Source: Cherax quadricarinatus | Taxonomy: Eukaryota > Arthropoda > Malacostraca > Decapoda > Parastacidae | NCBI RefSeq assembly: GCF_038502225.1 | Contig: NC_091293.1 | Location: 636,727-700,726, forward strand | DNA length: 64,000 nt | Direction of reading: 5' to 3' | Shown: in pieces, positions 52,228-63,132 of the stretch | Layout of the letters: each line of letters opens with the position of its first letter | Position numbering within the stretch: position 1 is the stretch's first letter | The notes under the pieces: generated by a model | Seen by the model: the letters and a program-made list of their open reading frames with translations, nothing else | Database searches by the model: none | Told to the model about the DNA's origin: nothing | Translations under genes and position numbers: made by a program

Positions 52228-52305
52228 ATGGTAGAGCATTGGACTGTCAATTTACAGACCACAGTTCAAGCTCCTCATACACCCTTCTGTTTATTCATTA
52301 ACATT
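52228..52305 (+). repeat. tRNA-like SINE fragment
   Basis: ATGGTAGAGCATTGGACTGT resembles a tRNA A box and D-arm (TGGTAGAGCATTGG), and AGTTCAAGCTCC 38 bp further resembles a B box. The target duplication ATGGT is part of the A box. An inverted copy lies at 39933-40018. Confidence 0.55.
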
Positions 52306-52620
52306 TGTTTATTACAACTTAATTTGAGTCCATTTGTTATTAAGTTTACTGCTAGGTAGGTGACTTGGAGTAGCAAGTGTCAGGAGACTTTCCCATACAT
52401 TTTGCTTCTCCCAAAACTGAATCTTGGTCTTCATGGGTATGAGCCAAATGTACTTAGGAGGATAGTACCTGCCTGGGTGGTTGCTGTCTACCAACCTACT
52501 ATCACAGGATGTTTTATGATAATAACAAACATGTCATCATGCTCATGTTTTTGGTTGTTCACACTGTCACCTCTGATCTTAACACCACCACCTCTGCATT
52601 CTTCTTGTGAGAAACACTTT
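52306..52620. other. Intronic sequence, no gene seen
   Basis: Non-coding; nothing recognised. Confidence 0.4.
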
Positions 52621-53600
52621 ACAAGCTGTTGCTGTGTCCAAGTTGCTTGTGGTAGAATGTGTCATTGTCCAAGGTGCTTGTGGTAGAATGTGTCATTGTC
52701 CAAGGTGCTTGTGGTGGAGCATGTCACTGTCCAAGGTGCTTGTGGTAGAGCATGTCACTGTCCAAGGTGCTTGTGGTGGAGCATGTCACTGTCCAAGGTG
52801 CTTGTGGTGGAGCATGTCACTGTCCAAGGTGCTTGTGATGAAGCATGTCACTGTTCAAGGTGCTTGTGATGGAGCATGTCACTCTCCAAGGTGCATGTGG
52901 TGGAGCATGTCACTCTCCAAGATGCATTTGGTGGAGCATGTCACTGTCCAAGGTGCTTGTGGTGGAGCATGTCACTGTCCGAGGTGCTTATGATGAAGCA
53001 TGTCATTGTCCAAGGTGCTTGTGATGGAGCATGTCACTGTCCAAGGTGCTTGTGGTGGAGCATGTCACTGTCCAAGGTGCTTGTGGTGGAGCATGTCACT
53101 GTCCGAGGTGCTTATGATGAAGCATGTCATTGTCCAAGGTGCTTGTGATGGAGCATGTCACTGTCCAAGGTGCTTGTGGTGGAGCATGTCACTGTCCAAG
53201 GTGCTTGTGGTGGAGCATGTCACTGTCCAAGGTGCTTGTGATGGAGCATGTCACTGTTCAAGGTGCTTGTGATGGAGCATGTCACTGTCCAAGGTGCTTG
53301 TGGTGGAGTGCTCTGTGCATTTGGTGGAGCATGTCACTGTGTCTTGTGGTGGAGCATGTCACTGTCCGAGGTGCTTATGATGAAGCATGTCATTGCATGT
53401 CACTGTCCAAGGTGCTTGTGGTGGAGCATGTCACTGTGGAGCATGTCACTGTCCGAGGTGCTTATGATGAAGCATGTCATTGTCCAAGGTGCTTGTGATG
53501 GAGCATGTCACTGTCCAAGGTGCTTGTGGTGGAGCATGTCACTGTTCAAGGTGCTTGTGGTAGAGCATGTCACTGTCCAAGGTGCTTGTGGTGGAGCACA
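52621..53600. repeat. 31-bp satellite, about 32 copies
   Basis: The unit is CATGTCACTGTCCAAGGTGC plus TTGTGGTGGAG (31 bp), with variants (GATGGAG, GATGAAG, CTCTCCAAG, CCGAGGTGCTTA). A larger unit of about 124 bp (four monomers) repeats between about 52930 and 53230. Three frames stay open because 31 is not a multiple of 3; the Cys/Val-rich reads are by-products. Confidence 0.94.
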
Positions 53601-53789
53601 TCAAATCACCTCTGACTGGATAAAGCATACTCTGTGTAAAAGACACATGCAACCACTTTTGGTAAGAGAAGGTGAGACTTTTGTTGAATTCTCAAGTTAA
53701 TTCACAAGAATCTTCCACATCCAGAACTGAGTTTATAGATGAGGTGGCTGAGGTAGATTCTTGAGAGGCAACCACTTACCTTGGAAATA
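53601..53789. other. Intronic sequence, no gene seen
   Basis: Non-coding; nothing recognised. Confidence 0.35.
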
Positions 53790-53900
53790 TAAACACATAA
53801 GCAGCATAATGTGATCCTTTATTGACAACGTTTCACCCACACAATGGGCTTTATCAAGTCATGATTATATACCAAGCAGCCAACCAGAAGGGATATATAA
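53790..53900 (-). repeat. Dispersed repeat with hammerhead-like GAAAC box
   Basis: On the minus strand: TTGATAAAGCCCATTGTGTG then GGTGAAACGTTGTCAATAAA. A short hairpin (GCCCA/TGGGT) is followed by GAAAC and a GTC that could close a 2-bp stem III. Same general design as the arms at 17198-17588. Boundaries are approximate. Confidence 0.45.
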
Positions 53901-54278
53901 ATCAACAGTTGCTGATAGTTATGTGAATATTCCTGTGAATCAAGCAATCTTCGTCATCGATCAAGGTAGCATTGAGGTAGAAACTGCGTCACCCTCTACA
54001 ACATTTATGAAATTAATTAAAAAAATTAGTATTCATATTTGAGCAGGAAGTAGTGATAACAATTTGTAAACAGTTTCTCATCAGTTGAGTGAGACTGAGA
54101 AACATTGGGTCACGTTCAGGACTTAGATGGAGGACCTGACCACCTGATCCACAAATACATATTTGTGTTTTTAAAGTTCTGTACTTGTTCACTCCATGAT
54201 AGTTGTGAAGATTTAGTTGTAAGTGACTGTAGTGACTTAAAGTGTGACTTACAATTGCATTATAATATGTTATCAATA
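53901..54278. other. Intronic sequence, no gene seen
   Basis: Non-coding; nothing recognised. Confidence 0.35.
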
Positions 54279-56618
54279 CAGTGGTCCCTCGATAATCGTA
54301 GTTCTCAGGAATCGTAGATTTCGGAAATCATAGGGATATTTTCGTATAAACATGGGCTCGCTAATTGTAGGTTGACTCGCGAATAGTAGGTCATCCGGGA
54401 CGCGTACACATGCTGTGAGCCGGGGCGGCCTCCCTACCCAGCCAGTGTGGCATTGTTTACCAGTGAGCGAAGGTCCCCTCCCGTGCTCCTACGAAATATT
54501 TCATAATACTCCACTCATTTTAGTGCTTGCAAGTACTAAATAAGCTACCATGGCTCCAAAGAAAACTCCTAGTGCCAAGCCTGTGGTAAAGAAGGTGAGA
54601 AATACGATTGAATTTAAGAAAAACATCATTGAACAATATGAAAGTGGCACAAGTGCGGCCAAACTGGCCAGGATGTATAAGAAACCCTACACAACCTTAT
54701 GTTCCATCGTGGCTAAGAAAGAGGAAATCAAGGACGCTGTTGTTGCAAAGGGGTTAAGTATGCTGAGAAAAATGAGATCACCAGTACTCAAAGATGTTGA
54801 GAAGTGTAATTATTGGTGTGGATAAACGAGAAACAATTAGCAGGAGATACTCTTATAACTTCGATTATTTGTGAAAAGGCTAGACAGTTGCACAATGATC
54901 TGGTAAAGAAATTGCCTGCAACGAGTACTAATATTTGTGAATTTAAGGCCAGCAAAGGTTGGTTTGAGAGACTTAAGAACCGTAGTGGCATTCACAGTGT
55001 GGTAAGGCATGGTGAGGCTGCCAGTTCGGACCACAAGGCGGCTGAAAAATATGTGCATAAATTCAAGGAGTACATAGAGGCTGAAGGGTTGAATCCTGAA
55101 CAAGTGTTCAATTGTGATGAAGCAGGCCTCTTTTGGAAGAAAATGCCAAAGAGGACCTTCATTACACAGGAGGAAAAGGCAATGCCAGGACACAAGCCTA
55201 TGAAAGACAGGCTGACGCTCATGTTCTGTGCTAATGCTAGTGGGGATTTCAAAGTGAAGCCATTACTAGTGTACCATTCTGAAAATCCCAGTGTGTTCAG
55301 GAAAAACAATGTTATGAAGAGTAAATTGTGTGTGTTTTGGAAATCTAATAGTAAGGCATGGGTCATGAGGGAAATTTTCGTCGAGTGGTTCAATGAAGTG
55401 TTTGGCCCTAGTGTGAAGAATTACCTCCTGAAAAAGAAATTGGATCTCAAGTGCCTGCTAGTAATGGACAATGCACCTGCTCATCCTCTAAACTTGGATG
55501 ACCTAATTTTCGAGGAGTTTGGGTTCATCACAGTAAAGTTCTTGCCCCCGAATACCACTCCTCTCCTCCAGCCCATGGACCAGCAGGTCATTGCAAACTT
55601 TAAAAAACTCTACACCAAAGCAATGTTTCAAAGGTGCTTGACTGTGACCACAGACACTCACTTGACCCTAAGAGAATTTTGGAGAGAACACTTCAGCATC
55701 CTCCATTGCATAACCCTTATAGGTATGGCTTGGGAGGGAGTGGCTACCAGGACTTTGAACTCTGCTTGGAGAAAATTGTGGCCAGATTGTGTCGACAAAA
55801 GGGATTTTGAAGGGTTTGGGACTGACCCTGATGAGCCTATGTCTGTTGCTAAATCAATTGTGGCACTGGGGAGTTCCATGGGGTTGGATATGAGTTTGGA
55901 GGATGTGGAAGAGTTGGTGGAAGACCACAACGAATAGCTCACCACTGAGGAGCTGCAAGAGCTTCAGCAGGAACAGCAACAGATTGCAGCTCAGAATCTT
56001 GCTGCAGAGGAGGAAGAGAGATGGAAGAAGGTGCCTTCCTCAGAAATTAAAGAGATTTTTGCTATGTGGGGTAAGATGGAAAGATTTATGGAGAAACATC
56101 ACCCTGGCAAGGCTGTTGCAAGCCATGTTGGCAACATGTTCAGTGACAAAGTCTTGGGCCATTTTAGGAAAGTGTTAAAGAGACGCCAGAAACAGAGCTC
56201 TCTCCACAGTTATTTTGCGAGACAGGACTCCAGCGACTCAAGCCGGTCCTAGTGGCATTAAGAAACAGAGAAGAGAAGCAACCCCAGAAAAGCAATTGGT
56301 ACCTGAGGTGTTGCTGGAAGGGGATTCCCCTTCCAAACTGTAAACAATCCAATCTCTCTCCTCCTCCAGTCTCCCATACACTAAGAGAATCTCCAATAAA
56401 GATCAGTGTTATGCTGTTAATGTTTCATTCATCATTTCCCATTGTATTGTTTATGTACTACATCTGTATTTCATGTAAAATTTTTTTTTGTTTTAATACT
56501 TCTGGGTGTCAGGAACAGATTAATTGTATTTACATTATTTCTTATGGGGAAAATCGTAGATTTCGATAATAGTAGCAACTCCAGGAATGGATTAACTACG
56601 AAAAACGAGGGACCACTG
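54279..56618 (+). mobile_element. Tigger element, full length, inactive
   Basis: 2,340 bp, ends CAGTGGTCCCTCGATAATCG and ACGAAAAACGAGGGACCACTG-type right TIR, flanked by TA (54277 and 56619). Same subfamily as 14471-15563. It lies 56 bp before the acceptor AG of exon 4. Confidence 0.93.
54550..56272 (+). pseudogene. TIGD1-like Tigger transposase with three lesions
   Basis: Starts MAPKKTPSAKPVVKKVRN. HTH domains: FKKNIIEQYESGTSAAKLAR and, after a frameshift at about 54800-54812, VWINEKQLAGDTLITSII. The DDE domain is complete: VFNCDEAGLFWKKMP, LLVMDNAPAHP, LLQPMDQQVIANF. A TAG at 55935-55937 interrupts VEDHNE/LTTEELQEL; the frame resumes to SSDSSRS, where a further shift loses the GPSGIK tail. 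All three catalytic Asp remain, so decay is recent and in the framing only. Confidence 0.9.
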
Positions 56619-56674
56619 TACTTGTGTTAACAACAACACTTGTGTTACTAATACTGTTGTGTTATCTTTGACAG

Positions 56675-56725
56675 GTGAGGTGGTCAGATATATGCGGATA
56701 CCAGCATGTCAAGACTAAGTTACAG
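56675..56725 (+). CDS. AAA+ ATPase, exon 4: start of domain D2
   Basis: A 17-codon phase-0 exon between TATCTTTGACAG and GTGAGC. It encodes VRWSDICGYQHVKTKLQ, matching the entry to AAA+ D2 domains (V.WSDIGGLE.VK.KL in AFG2 proteins); one canonical Gly is Cys. It follows SAVSV of exon 3 with no gap, as expected. Very short, but frame, phase, splice sites and motif order all agree. The D2 Walker A exon should follow beyond the window. Confidence 0.78.
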
Positions 56726-57123
56726 GTGAGCTATTGTTAGTGTTATTGTTGTTGTTATTGCTCAATATGAATGTTGCCTACAAAAAGAATTGCCGGTGTT
56801 TACAAATTCATATTTTGTAATGAACATTGTGGGAACACTCAGTGTTACTACTGCTGAACAGTAATTCCTTACTTAACGTCGTCAATAGGTTCTTGGAAAC
56901 TGCAACTTCAAGTGAAGCAATGTATAAGGAAACCAATTTTACCATAGACTAATTGATATAAACAAGAGCTAAAGTCCTACAACAAGGGAGAGCTGAGAGG
57001 GAGGGCAGTAATGCTCCAGACGCCATTACTGTGGAGAACGTCGCTCTGTGGCACTATGAAGCTGTATATTTGCTCTTTTATTAACATTTTTGTTATTTTA
57101 GGTATCACACATTTTCTGAATTA
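56726..57123. other. Start of intron D
   Basis: Non-coding. About 56855-57000 (TACTTAACGTCGTCAATAGG and following) looks like a decayed DNA-transposon end. No gene seen. Confidence 0.4.
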
Positions 57124-57288
57124 CAGTGGACCCTCAGTTAACAATATTAATCCATTCCAGAGAGCTTGTCCTTAACTGATTTTATCGTTATCCAAATTAA
57201 TTTTCTCCGTAGGAAATAATGGAAATCCAATTAATCCGTTCCAGACACCCAAAAGTATTAAAAAAATAATTTTTTTTCACATGAAATA
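57124..57288 (-). mobile_element. Tigger left-end fragment
   Basis: Begins CAGTGGACCCTCAGTTAAC and follows the Tigger 3' UTR pattern to ATGAAA, where the next Tigger is inserted. No matching right end was found after 63404. Confidence 0.75.
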
Positions 57289-57563
57289 CAGTGGACCCCC
57301 GCATACCGATTTTAATCCGTGCAAGAGGGGTCATTGTTATGCGAAATAATCGGTATGCGAATGAATTTTCCCCATAAGAAATAATGGAAATCAAATTAAT
57401 CCGTGCAAGACACCCAAAAGTATGAAAAAAAAAAATTTTTTTACCACATGAAATGTTAATTTTAATACACACAAACTGAAAAAGGCATGCACACTTACAT
57501 GACACTTACTTTTATTGAAGATCTGGTGATGATTGATGGGATGGGAGGAGGGGAGAGAGAGTG

Positions 57564-57702
57564 TTAGTGTTTAGAAGGGGAATCCCCTTTCATTAATACT
57601 TGAGGTGTCGAGTCCTTTCCTGGGGTTACTTCCCTTCTTCTTTTAATGCCACTAGGACCAGCTTCAGAGTCACTGGACTTCTTTCGCACAACATATCTGT
57701 CC
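57564..57702 (-). pseudogene. Tigger transposase C-terminal tail, split off
   Basis: Encodes MDRYVVRKKSSDSEAGPSGI and continues to VLMKGDSPSKH with a normal stop. It is the tail that joins the frame at 61488 when the LINE is ignored; no other lesion is visible here. Confidence 0.85.
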
Positions 57703-60700
57703 AAGTACCATTTCAAATTGTATTTTTATATTATAAGTTTATATTATAATTCCTACCATCTGTCCATTTAACTTTGCTTACCATTACTTAATTTTAGTCC
57801 CTTTTATATTTTCTCCTTTATTTTAGCTTTATATAACTATCCTAGTTTATATATCCACAACTGTTAAAATAATCAAGGTGCTATTCTCAGGTGCTAAAGT
57901 AGAATAAGCTCACAATCTTGCCATTATATTCCAAAGCTCATTTATCCACAACCTATATTAGTCCCTTTTTATTATAATTTTAAACTATAATTATAACTTT
58001 AAAAAATTACCTTTATAGTACTACCTACTATCATATTCCCAAGCACTATTATATGATCATCACTTTATTTGTATTAGTCCCTTAGCTCATTATTTTACAT
58101 TTGTTAAATAATTCAGGTGCTATTTTTTAGCTTAAGACTATTTACTTTGTTTTATACTTAATTCTAACTATAGATTCACTACAAATCTTATGATTACAAG
58201 CATTGATCCTGATACCAACCTCTTATTTAATGACTTAAATGAATCAAACAGTTACTGTAATTACTACACTGCAGAACAATCAAAGGCACTTCTCAGTGCC
58301 AACAACAACATAACTATCTTTAACTACAATATCAGATCTTTAAGCAAGCATTACGATGACCTCATAGCATTACTAAATTCCTTACATGCCAATATGTCCA
58401 TCATTACACTAACTGAAACCTGGCTAAAGCCTGATAGTACAGATGTCTATGCCATTCCTGGTTACACAGCCATACACAACTGTAGGCCAGACCAACAAGG
58501 GGGTGGCACAGCCATATACTACTCAGACCAACTAGAATGTATCACTAATACTTGCACAAGGGATGAACATGGGGAATATATAATAGCTAAATTCAAATCC
58601 AAATACCTACAAAAACCTCTCACATTGATAAACATCTACAGAGTTCCACAGTCAAACAGCCAATTTAGTCAAAATCTAGGAAGTATGATAACTGATGCAC
58701 GCATGAACAAAGATCACTTACTACTCTCAGGTGACTTCAATATAAATCTCCTGCAAGACCAGGACCCACACGTTACTGAATTCACAAACACAATGAGTAA
58801 CTGTATGTTACTACCAACAGTAACAAAACCTACAAGAGTTACAGAGACTAGTGTTTCCCTACTTGACCACATCTGGACCAACACCATATCCCCTTTAAAA
58901 TCAGGCATAATTACAGATAATACCACAGACCACTACCCTACTTTCCTCATAACAACTCTTGGTAAACTACCCCAAGACACTACTAAAGTCACCTTCAGAC
59001 TTCACAATGAGGCAGCCATTAATAACTTCGCAACAGCATTAGCAAACATTGATTGGCACACTGAGCTAGAAATCTATACAGATATTGACGAATGTATTAA
59101 TAATTTTCTAAAAAAGACCCAATACCTCTATAACAAGCACTGCCCTAAAAAAACTAAACAGATGACAGCAAAGAGACTGAACAGTCCCTGGCTAACACCC
59201 AGCATTCTCAAATCCATAAATACAAAACACCAATATGAAAAACAGTACAGAATGGGTCACATAACCAGAGACCAAACAAAACGTTACTCGTCAATCCTAA
59301 CCAGCCTGATAAGAAGGGCAAAAAAATTGTATTATGAGAACAGATTATCCAACTTACGAGGTGATATAAAAAAGACCTGGAAAACACTATCTGAAATTCT
59401 GGGAACAAAAAAGATATCACGAAATAGCGAAATAAAATTAGCAAAATCAGATGAACCCCAACTCCCACCAACAGAAACAGCAAACAGACTCAATGATTTC
59501 TTCTCCACTATAGGACAAAACCTTGCCCATAAAATCCCAAGCTCAGATACCCCACCAAATAACTACCTCACCGGCAACTACCCGAACACACTGTTCCTAG
59601 CTCCGACTAACCCATACGAAGTCTCCCTTATTATCAATGCACTAAAAAACAAGGCAGGAGATTTAAGTACCTTACCACCCTTTATATATAAAAAAGTGTC
59701 ACAAGTGCTATCTCCAATCATTGCAACACTCTTTAACAAATCCATTGAATCCTCCACCTTCCCTACAGTACTCAAAATAGCAAGGGTCACCCCGATCCAC
59801 AAAGGAGGAGACCAAACAGAGTTGAATAACTATAGGCCAATATCCAACTTACACCCTCTCTCAAAAATCTTTGAAAAACTAATTCATAAACGAATCTACT
59901 CCTACCTTATCTCCCAAAACATACTCAACCCCTGCCAATTTGGATTCAGGCCTAATAAAAATACTAATGATGCTATTATACACATGCTAGAACATATATA
60001 CACTGCAATAGAGAAAAAAGAAGTCCCACTGGGGATCTTCATTGACTTACGTAAAGCTTTTGATACAGTTGACCATGACTTGCTCCACGTAAAATTGTCA
60101 CACTATGGTATAAGAGGGCACTCCCTCAATTACCTCAAGTCATACCTCAGCAACAGAAGCCAATATGTGTACGCAAATGGGGCAAACTCTTCTGCGCAAC
60201 CAATTACAGTTGGTGTCCCACAGGGAAGTGTCCTTGGCCCTCTTCTCTTTCTCCTATACATAAATGACCTTCCAAATGCTTCGCAATTACTCAAACCCAC
60301 ACTATTTGCAGATGACACTACATACGTCTTCTCTCACCCGAGCCCAGTCACACTAGCCAATACTGTAAATACCGAATTACAGAAAATATCTACCTGGATG
60401 AGGACTAACAAACTTACACTAAACATTGACAAAACCTACTTCATTCAGTTTGGTAACAGAGCTACAGATGTCCCTCTTAACATAATGATAAACGGATCAC
60501 CTATCACAAAGCTAACAGAGGGAAAATTCTTAGGAATCCACCTTGATAATAGACTCAAATTTCATACACATATACAACAAATTTCTAAGAAAATTTCCAA
60601 GACTGTAGGCATACTATCGAAGATACGGTACTATGTTCCACAGTCAGCCCTCCTGGCCCTATATCACTCTCTTATTTACCCCTATCTCACCTATGGAATT

Positions 60701-61486
60701 TGTGCATGGGGCTCAACAACAGTTAACCATCTCAGACCACTAATTACCCAACAAAAGGCTGCAGTTAGAATGATAACAAATTCTCACTACAGGCAGCACA
60801 CTCCACCAATATTCAATACACTAAACCTACTCACCATACAAAACATCCATACTTATTACTGCACCTATTACATACATAGAACACTTAACTCTGATATTAA
60901 CCCTCCCCTCAAACATCTCCTTGCCAACCTCAACAGAACACATGACCATAACACAAGGCACAGATCACTCTTTGATGTTCCTCGTGTTCATCTCACACTA
61001 TGCAAAAACTCAATGCACATAAAAGGCCCTAAAATCTGGAATTCATTACCTGTAAATATAAAAGAAACACTACCTGTTTATAAATTCAAGTCTCTACTCA
61101 AAGATCACTTACTCACCCAAAACCAAATAAATACTGAATAACTGAACCTTATAAATTGTATATCTTAAATGTTTCTCACAATTATATCACATAAATGTTA
61201 AACCTAAAACCCAATCTAACTTTATTATTTTTTAAATACACTACCTAACAGAATCCTTCATATGACCTGTCTTTGTAATACTCACTTGTGCTTTATAGTA
61301 ATCTGTTTACATTAATGTTTTATCACTGACTTCATCATTGCTTAGTTAATCTTAAGTTAATTTTAAGCCAGCCCGTAATGCTATGCATAGTATAAGTGGC
61401 TTTGGCATACTGCTCTTATCTGTATTTTTTTGTACCTCTGTATGTGTGCACAAATTTATAATAAATAAATAAATAAATAAATAGTG
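57703..61486 (+). mobile_element. CR1/L2-like LINE, apparently complete
   Basis: About 3.78 kb on the + strand with a 487-bp leader, one 983-codon ORF2, a 3' UTR and an (AATA)n tail at 61461-61484. Inserted in the Tigger tail. No obvious target duplication was seen. Same family as 13024, 23346 and 34288. Confidence 0.9.
58190..61141 (+). CDS. Endonuclease-reverse transcriptase ORF2, intact
   Basis: 983 codons starting MITSIDPDTNLLFNDLNESN. AP endonuclease, about 40-270: NYNIRSLSKHYDDLIALL, LTETWLKPD (about 73), LLSGDFNINL (about 181), TTDHYPTFL (about 246). Linker with KRLNSPWLTPSILKSI. RT, about 495-770: RVTPIHKGGDQTELNNYRPI, FIDLRKAFDTVDHD (about 616), VGVPQGSVLGPLLF (about 674), TLFADDTTYVFSH (about 705). 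C-terminal region: HNTRHRSLFDVPRVHLTLC, KGPKIWNSLPV. All catalytic acids are present and no stop or shift occurs. The start is supported by the same N-terminus at 30319 and 37642. It copies LINE RNA into nicked DNA in known relatives. No ORF1 is seen, so either it is encoded elsewhere or the copy is 5'-truncated. Confidence 0.93.
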   Translation: MITSIDPDTNLLFNDLNESNSYCNYYTAEQSKALLSANNNITIFNYNIRSLSKHYDDLIALLNSLHANMSIITLTETWLKPDSTDVYAIPGYTAIHNCRPDQQGGGTAIYYSDQLECITNTCTRDEHGEYIIAKFKSKYLQKPLTLINIYRVPQSNSQFSQNLGSMITDARMNKDHLLLSGDFNINLLQDQDPHVTEFTNTMSNCMLLPTVTKPTRVTETSVSLLDHIWTNTISPLKSGIITDNTTDHYPTFLITTLGKLPQDTTKVTFRLHNEAAINNFATALANIDWHTELEIYTDIDECINNFLKKTQYLYNKHCPKKTKQMTAKRLNSPWLTPSILKSINTKHQYEKQYRMGHITRDQTKRYSSILTSLIRRAKKLYYENRLSNLRGDIKKTWKTLSEILGTKKISRNSEIKLAKSDEPQLPPTETANRLNDFFSTIGQNLAHKIPSSDTPPNNYLTGNYPNTLFLAPTNPYEVSLIINALKNKAGDLSTLPPFIYKKVSQVLSPIIATLFNKSIESSTFPTVLKIARVTPIHKGGDQTELNNYRPISNLHPLSKIFEKLIHKRIYSYLISQNILNPCQFGFRPNKNTNDAIIHMLEHIYTAIEKKEVPLGIFIDLRKAFDTVDHDLLHVKLSHYGIRGHSLNYLKSYLSNRSQYVYANGANSSAQPITVGVPQGSVLGPLLFLLYINDLPNASQLLKPTLFADDTTYVFSHPSPVTLANTVNTELQKISTWMRTNKLTLNIDKTYFIQFGNRATDVPLNIMINGSPITKLTEGKFLGIHLDNRLKFHTHIQQISKKISKTVGILSKIRYYVPQSALLALYHSLIYPYLTYGICAWGSTTVNHLRPLITQQKAAVRMITNSHYRQHTPPIFNTLNLLTIQNIHTYYCTYYIHRTLNSDINPPLKHLLANLNRTHDHNTRHRSLFDVPRVHLTLCKNSMHIKGPKIWNSLPVNIKETLPVYKFKSLLKDHLLTQNQINTE

Positions 61487-61487
61487 G

Positions 61488-63132
61488 CCTGTACCTCTCG
61501 TTCCTTTATGACTTCCCTAAAGTGTTTCACAACATTGTCAGTGTAATAATCACCAGCACGGCTTGCAATAGCTGTGTGAGGGTGATACTCATCCATAAAG
61601 GTTTGCACTTTCAGCCACATTGCACAGATTTCCTTAATCTTTGTAGTAGGCAACTTCTTCAATTTCTCTCTCCCCTCCTCTGAACCAGTTTTCTCAGGTC
61701 TGGCCTCTTGCTCTTGAAGTTGATCTATCAGCTCATCAGTGGTTAGTTCTTCATTGTCCTCCTCCACCAACTCTTCCACATCCTCCCCACTAACCTCCAA
61801 CCCCAAGGACTTTCCCAATGCCACAATGGATTCCTCAACTGGCATAATCCTCTCAGGGTTAGCCTCAAACCCTTCAAAATCCCTTTTGTCTACACATTCT
61901 GGCCACAGTTTCTTCCAAGCAGAGTTCAAGGTCTTCTTAGTCACTCCCTCCCAAGCCTTACCTATAAGGTTTACACAATTGAGGATATTAAAGTGCTCTC
62001 TCCAAAACTCTCTTAGAGTCAATTGAGTTTCTGAGGTCACTACAAAGCACCTTTCAAACAGAGCTTTTGTGTACAGTTTCTTGAAGTTTGCAATAACCTG
62101 CTGGTCCATGGGCTGCAGGAGAGGAGTGGTATTAGGAGGCAAAAACTTGATGTTAATGAATTTCATGTCCCCATAAAGTCGCTCTGCCACGTCTGTAGGA
62201 TGACCAGGGGCATTGTCTAACACCAGGAGGCACTTAAGTTCTAATTTCTTTTCAGTTAGGTAATCTTTCACATTGGGGGCAAATGCATGGTGTAACCAGT
62301 CATAGAAAAAGTCCCTAGTGACCCATGCCTTACTGTTTGCCCTCCACAGCACACACACATTCTCCTTGAGGACATTCTTTTGCCTGAACGCTCTGGGAGT
62401 TTCAGAGTGATACACTAATAAAGGCTTAACTTTGCAGTCACCAGTAGCATTGGAACACATCAACAAAGTAAGCCTGTCTTTCATAGGCTTATGTCCTGGG
62501 AGTGCCTTTTCCTCCTGAGTAATGTAGGTCCTGCTTGGCATTTTCTTCCAAAACAGGCCTGTTTCATCACAATTAAACACTTGTTCAGGTTTCAGTCCTT
62601 CAGTCTCTATGTAATTCTTGAATTCCTGCACATATTTTTCAGCCGCTTTGTGGTCCGAACTGGCAGCCTCACCATGCCTTATCACACTATGTATGCCACT
62701 ACGCTTCTTAAATCTCTCAAACCAACCTTTGCTGGCCTTAAATTCAATCACATCAGCACTAGTTGCAGGCATTTTTTTAATTAAATCCTCATGCAACTTC
62801 CTAGCCCTTTCGCTTATGATCGCTTGAGAGACGCTATCTCCTGCTAGCTGTTTTTCATTTATCCACACCAATAAGAGTCTCTCAACATCTTCCATCACTT
62901 GCGATCTTTGTTTCGAAAACACAGTTAAACCTTTGGCAAGAACAGCTTCCTTGATTGCCTTTCTGGTGCCCACAATAGTAGCGATGGTTGATTGGGGTTT
63001 CTTGTACAACCTGACCAGGTCAACGATACGCACTCCACTTTCATACTTATCAATGATCTCTTTCTTCATTTCTATTGGAATTCTCACCCTTATTGGTGTA
63101 GGGTTGGCACTAGAAGCTTTCTTGGGGCCCAT
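61488..63132 (-). CDS. TIGD1-like Tigger transposase, catalytically intact, tail split
   Basis: Starts MGPKKASSANPTPIRVRI (the Met six bases upstream is less like relatives). CENP-B-type HTH (MKKEIIDKYESGVRIVDLVR) and second HTH (LLVWINEKQLAGDSVSQAI), then DDE: VFNCDETGLFWKKMP (about 190), LLVLDNAPGHPTDV (about 300), LLQPMDQQVIANF (about 340). All three Asp are present, with no stop or shift before the LINE, where 8 foreign codons end the frame after EREVQA. The missing ~46 residues are at 57702-57564. It binds its own TIRs and inserts at TA in known relatives. Confidence 0.9.

Noticed and set aside
52228..52300. A functional tRNA gene
   Set aside because: Only box-like motifs are visible; the acceptor stem and anticodon arm cannot be folded convincingly, and an inverted diverged copy exists, so a SINE is more likely.
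52607..53700. Cys/Val-rich frames resembling a metallothionein-like repeat protein
   Set aside because: 31-bp satellite with all frames open; variants are not biased to synonymous sites.
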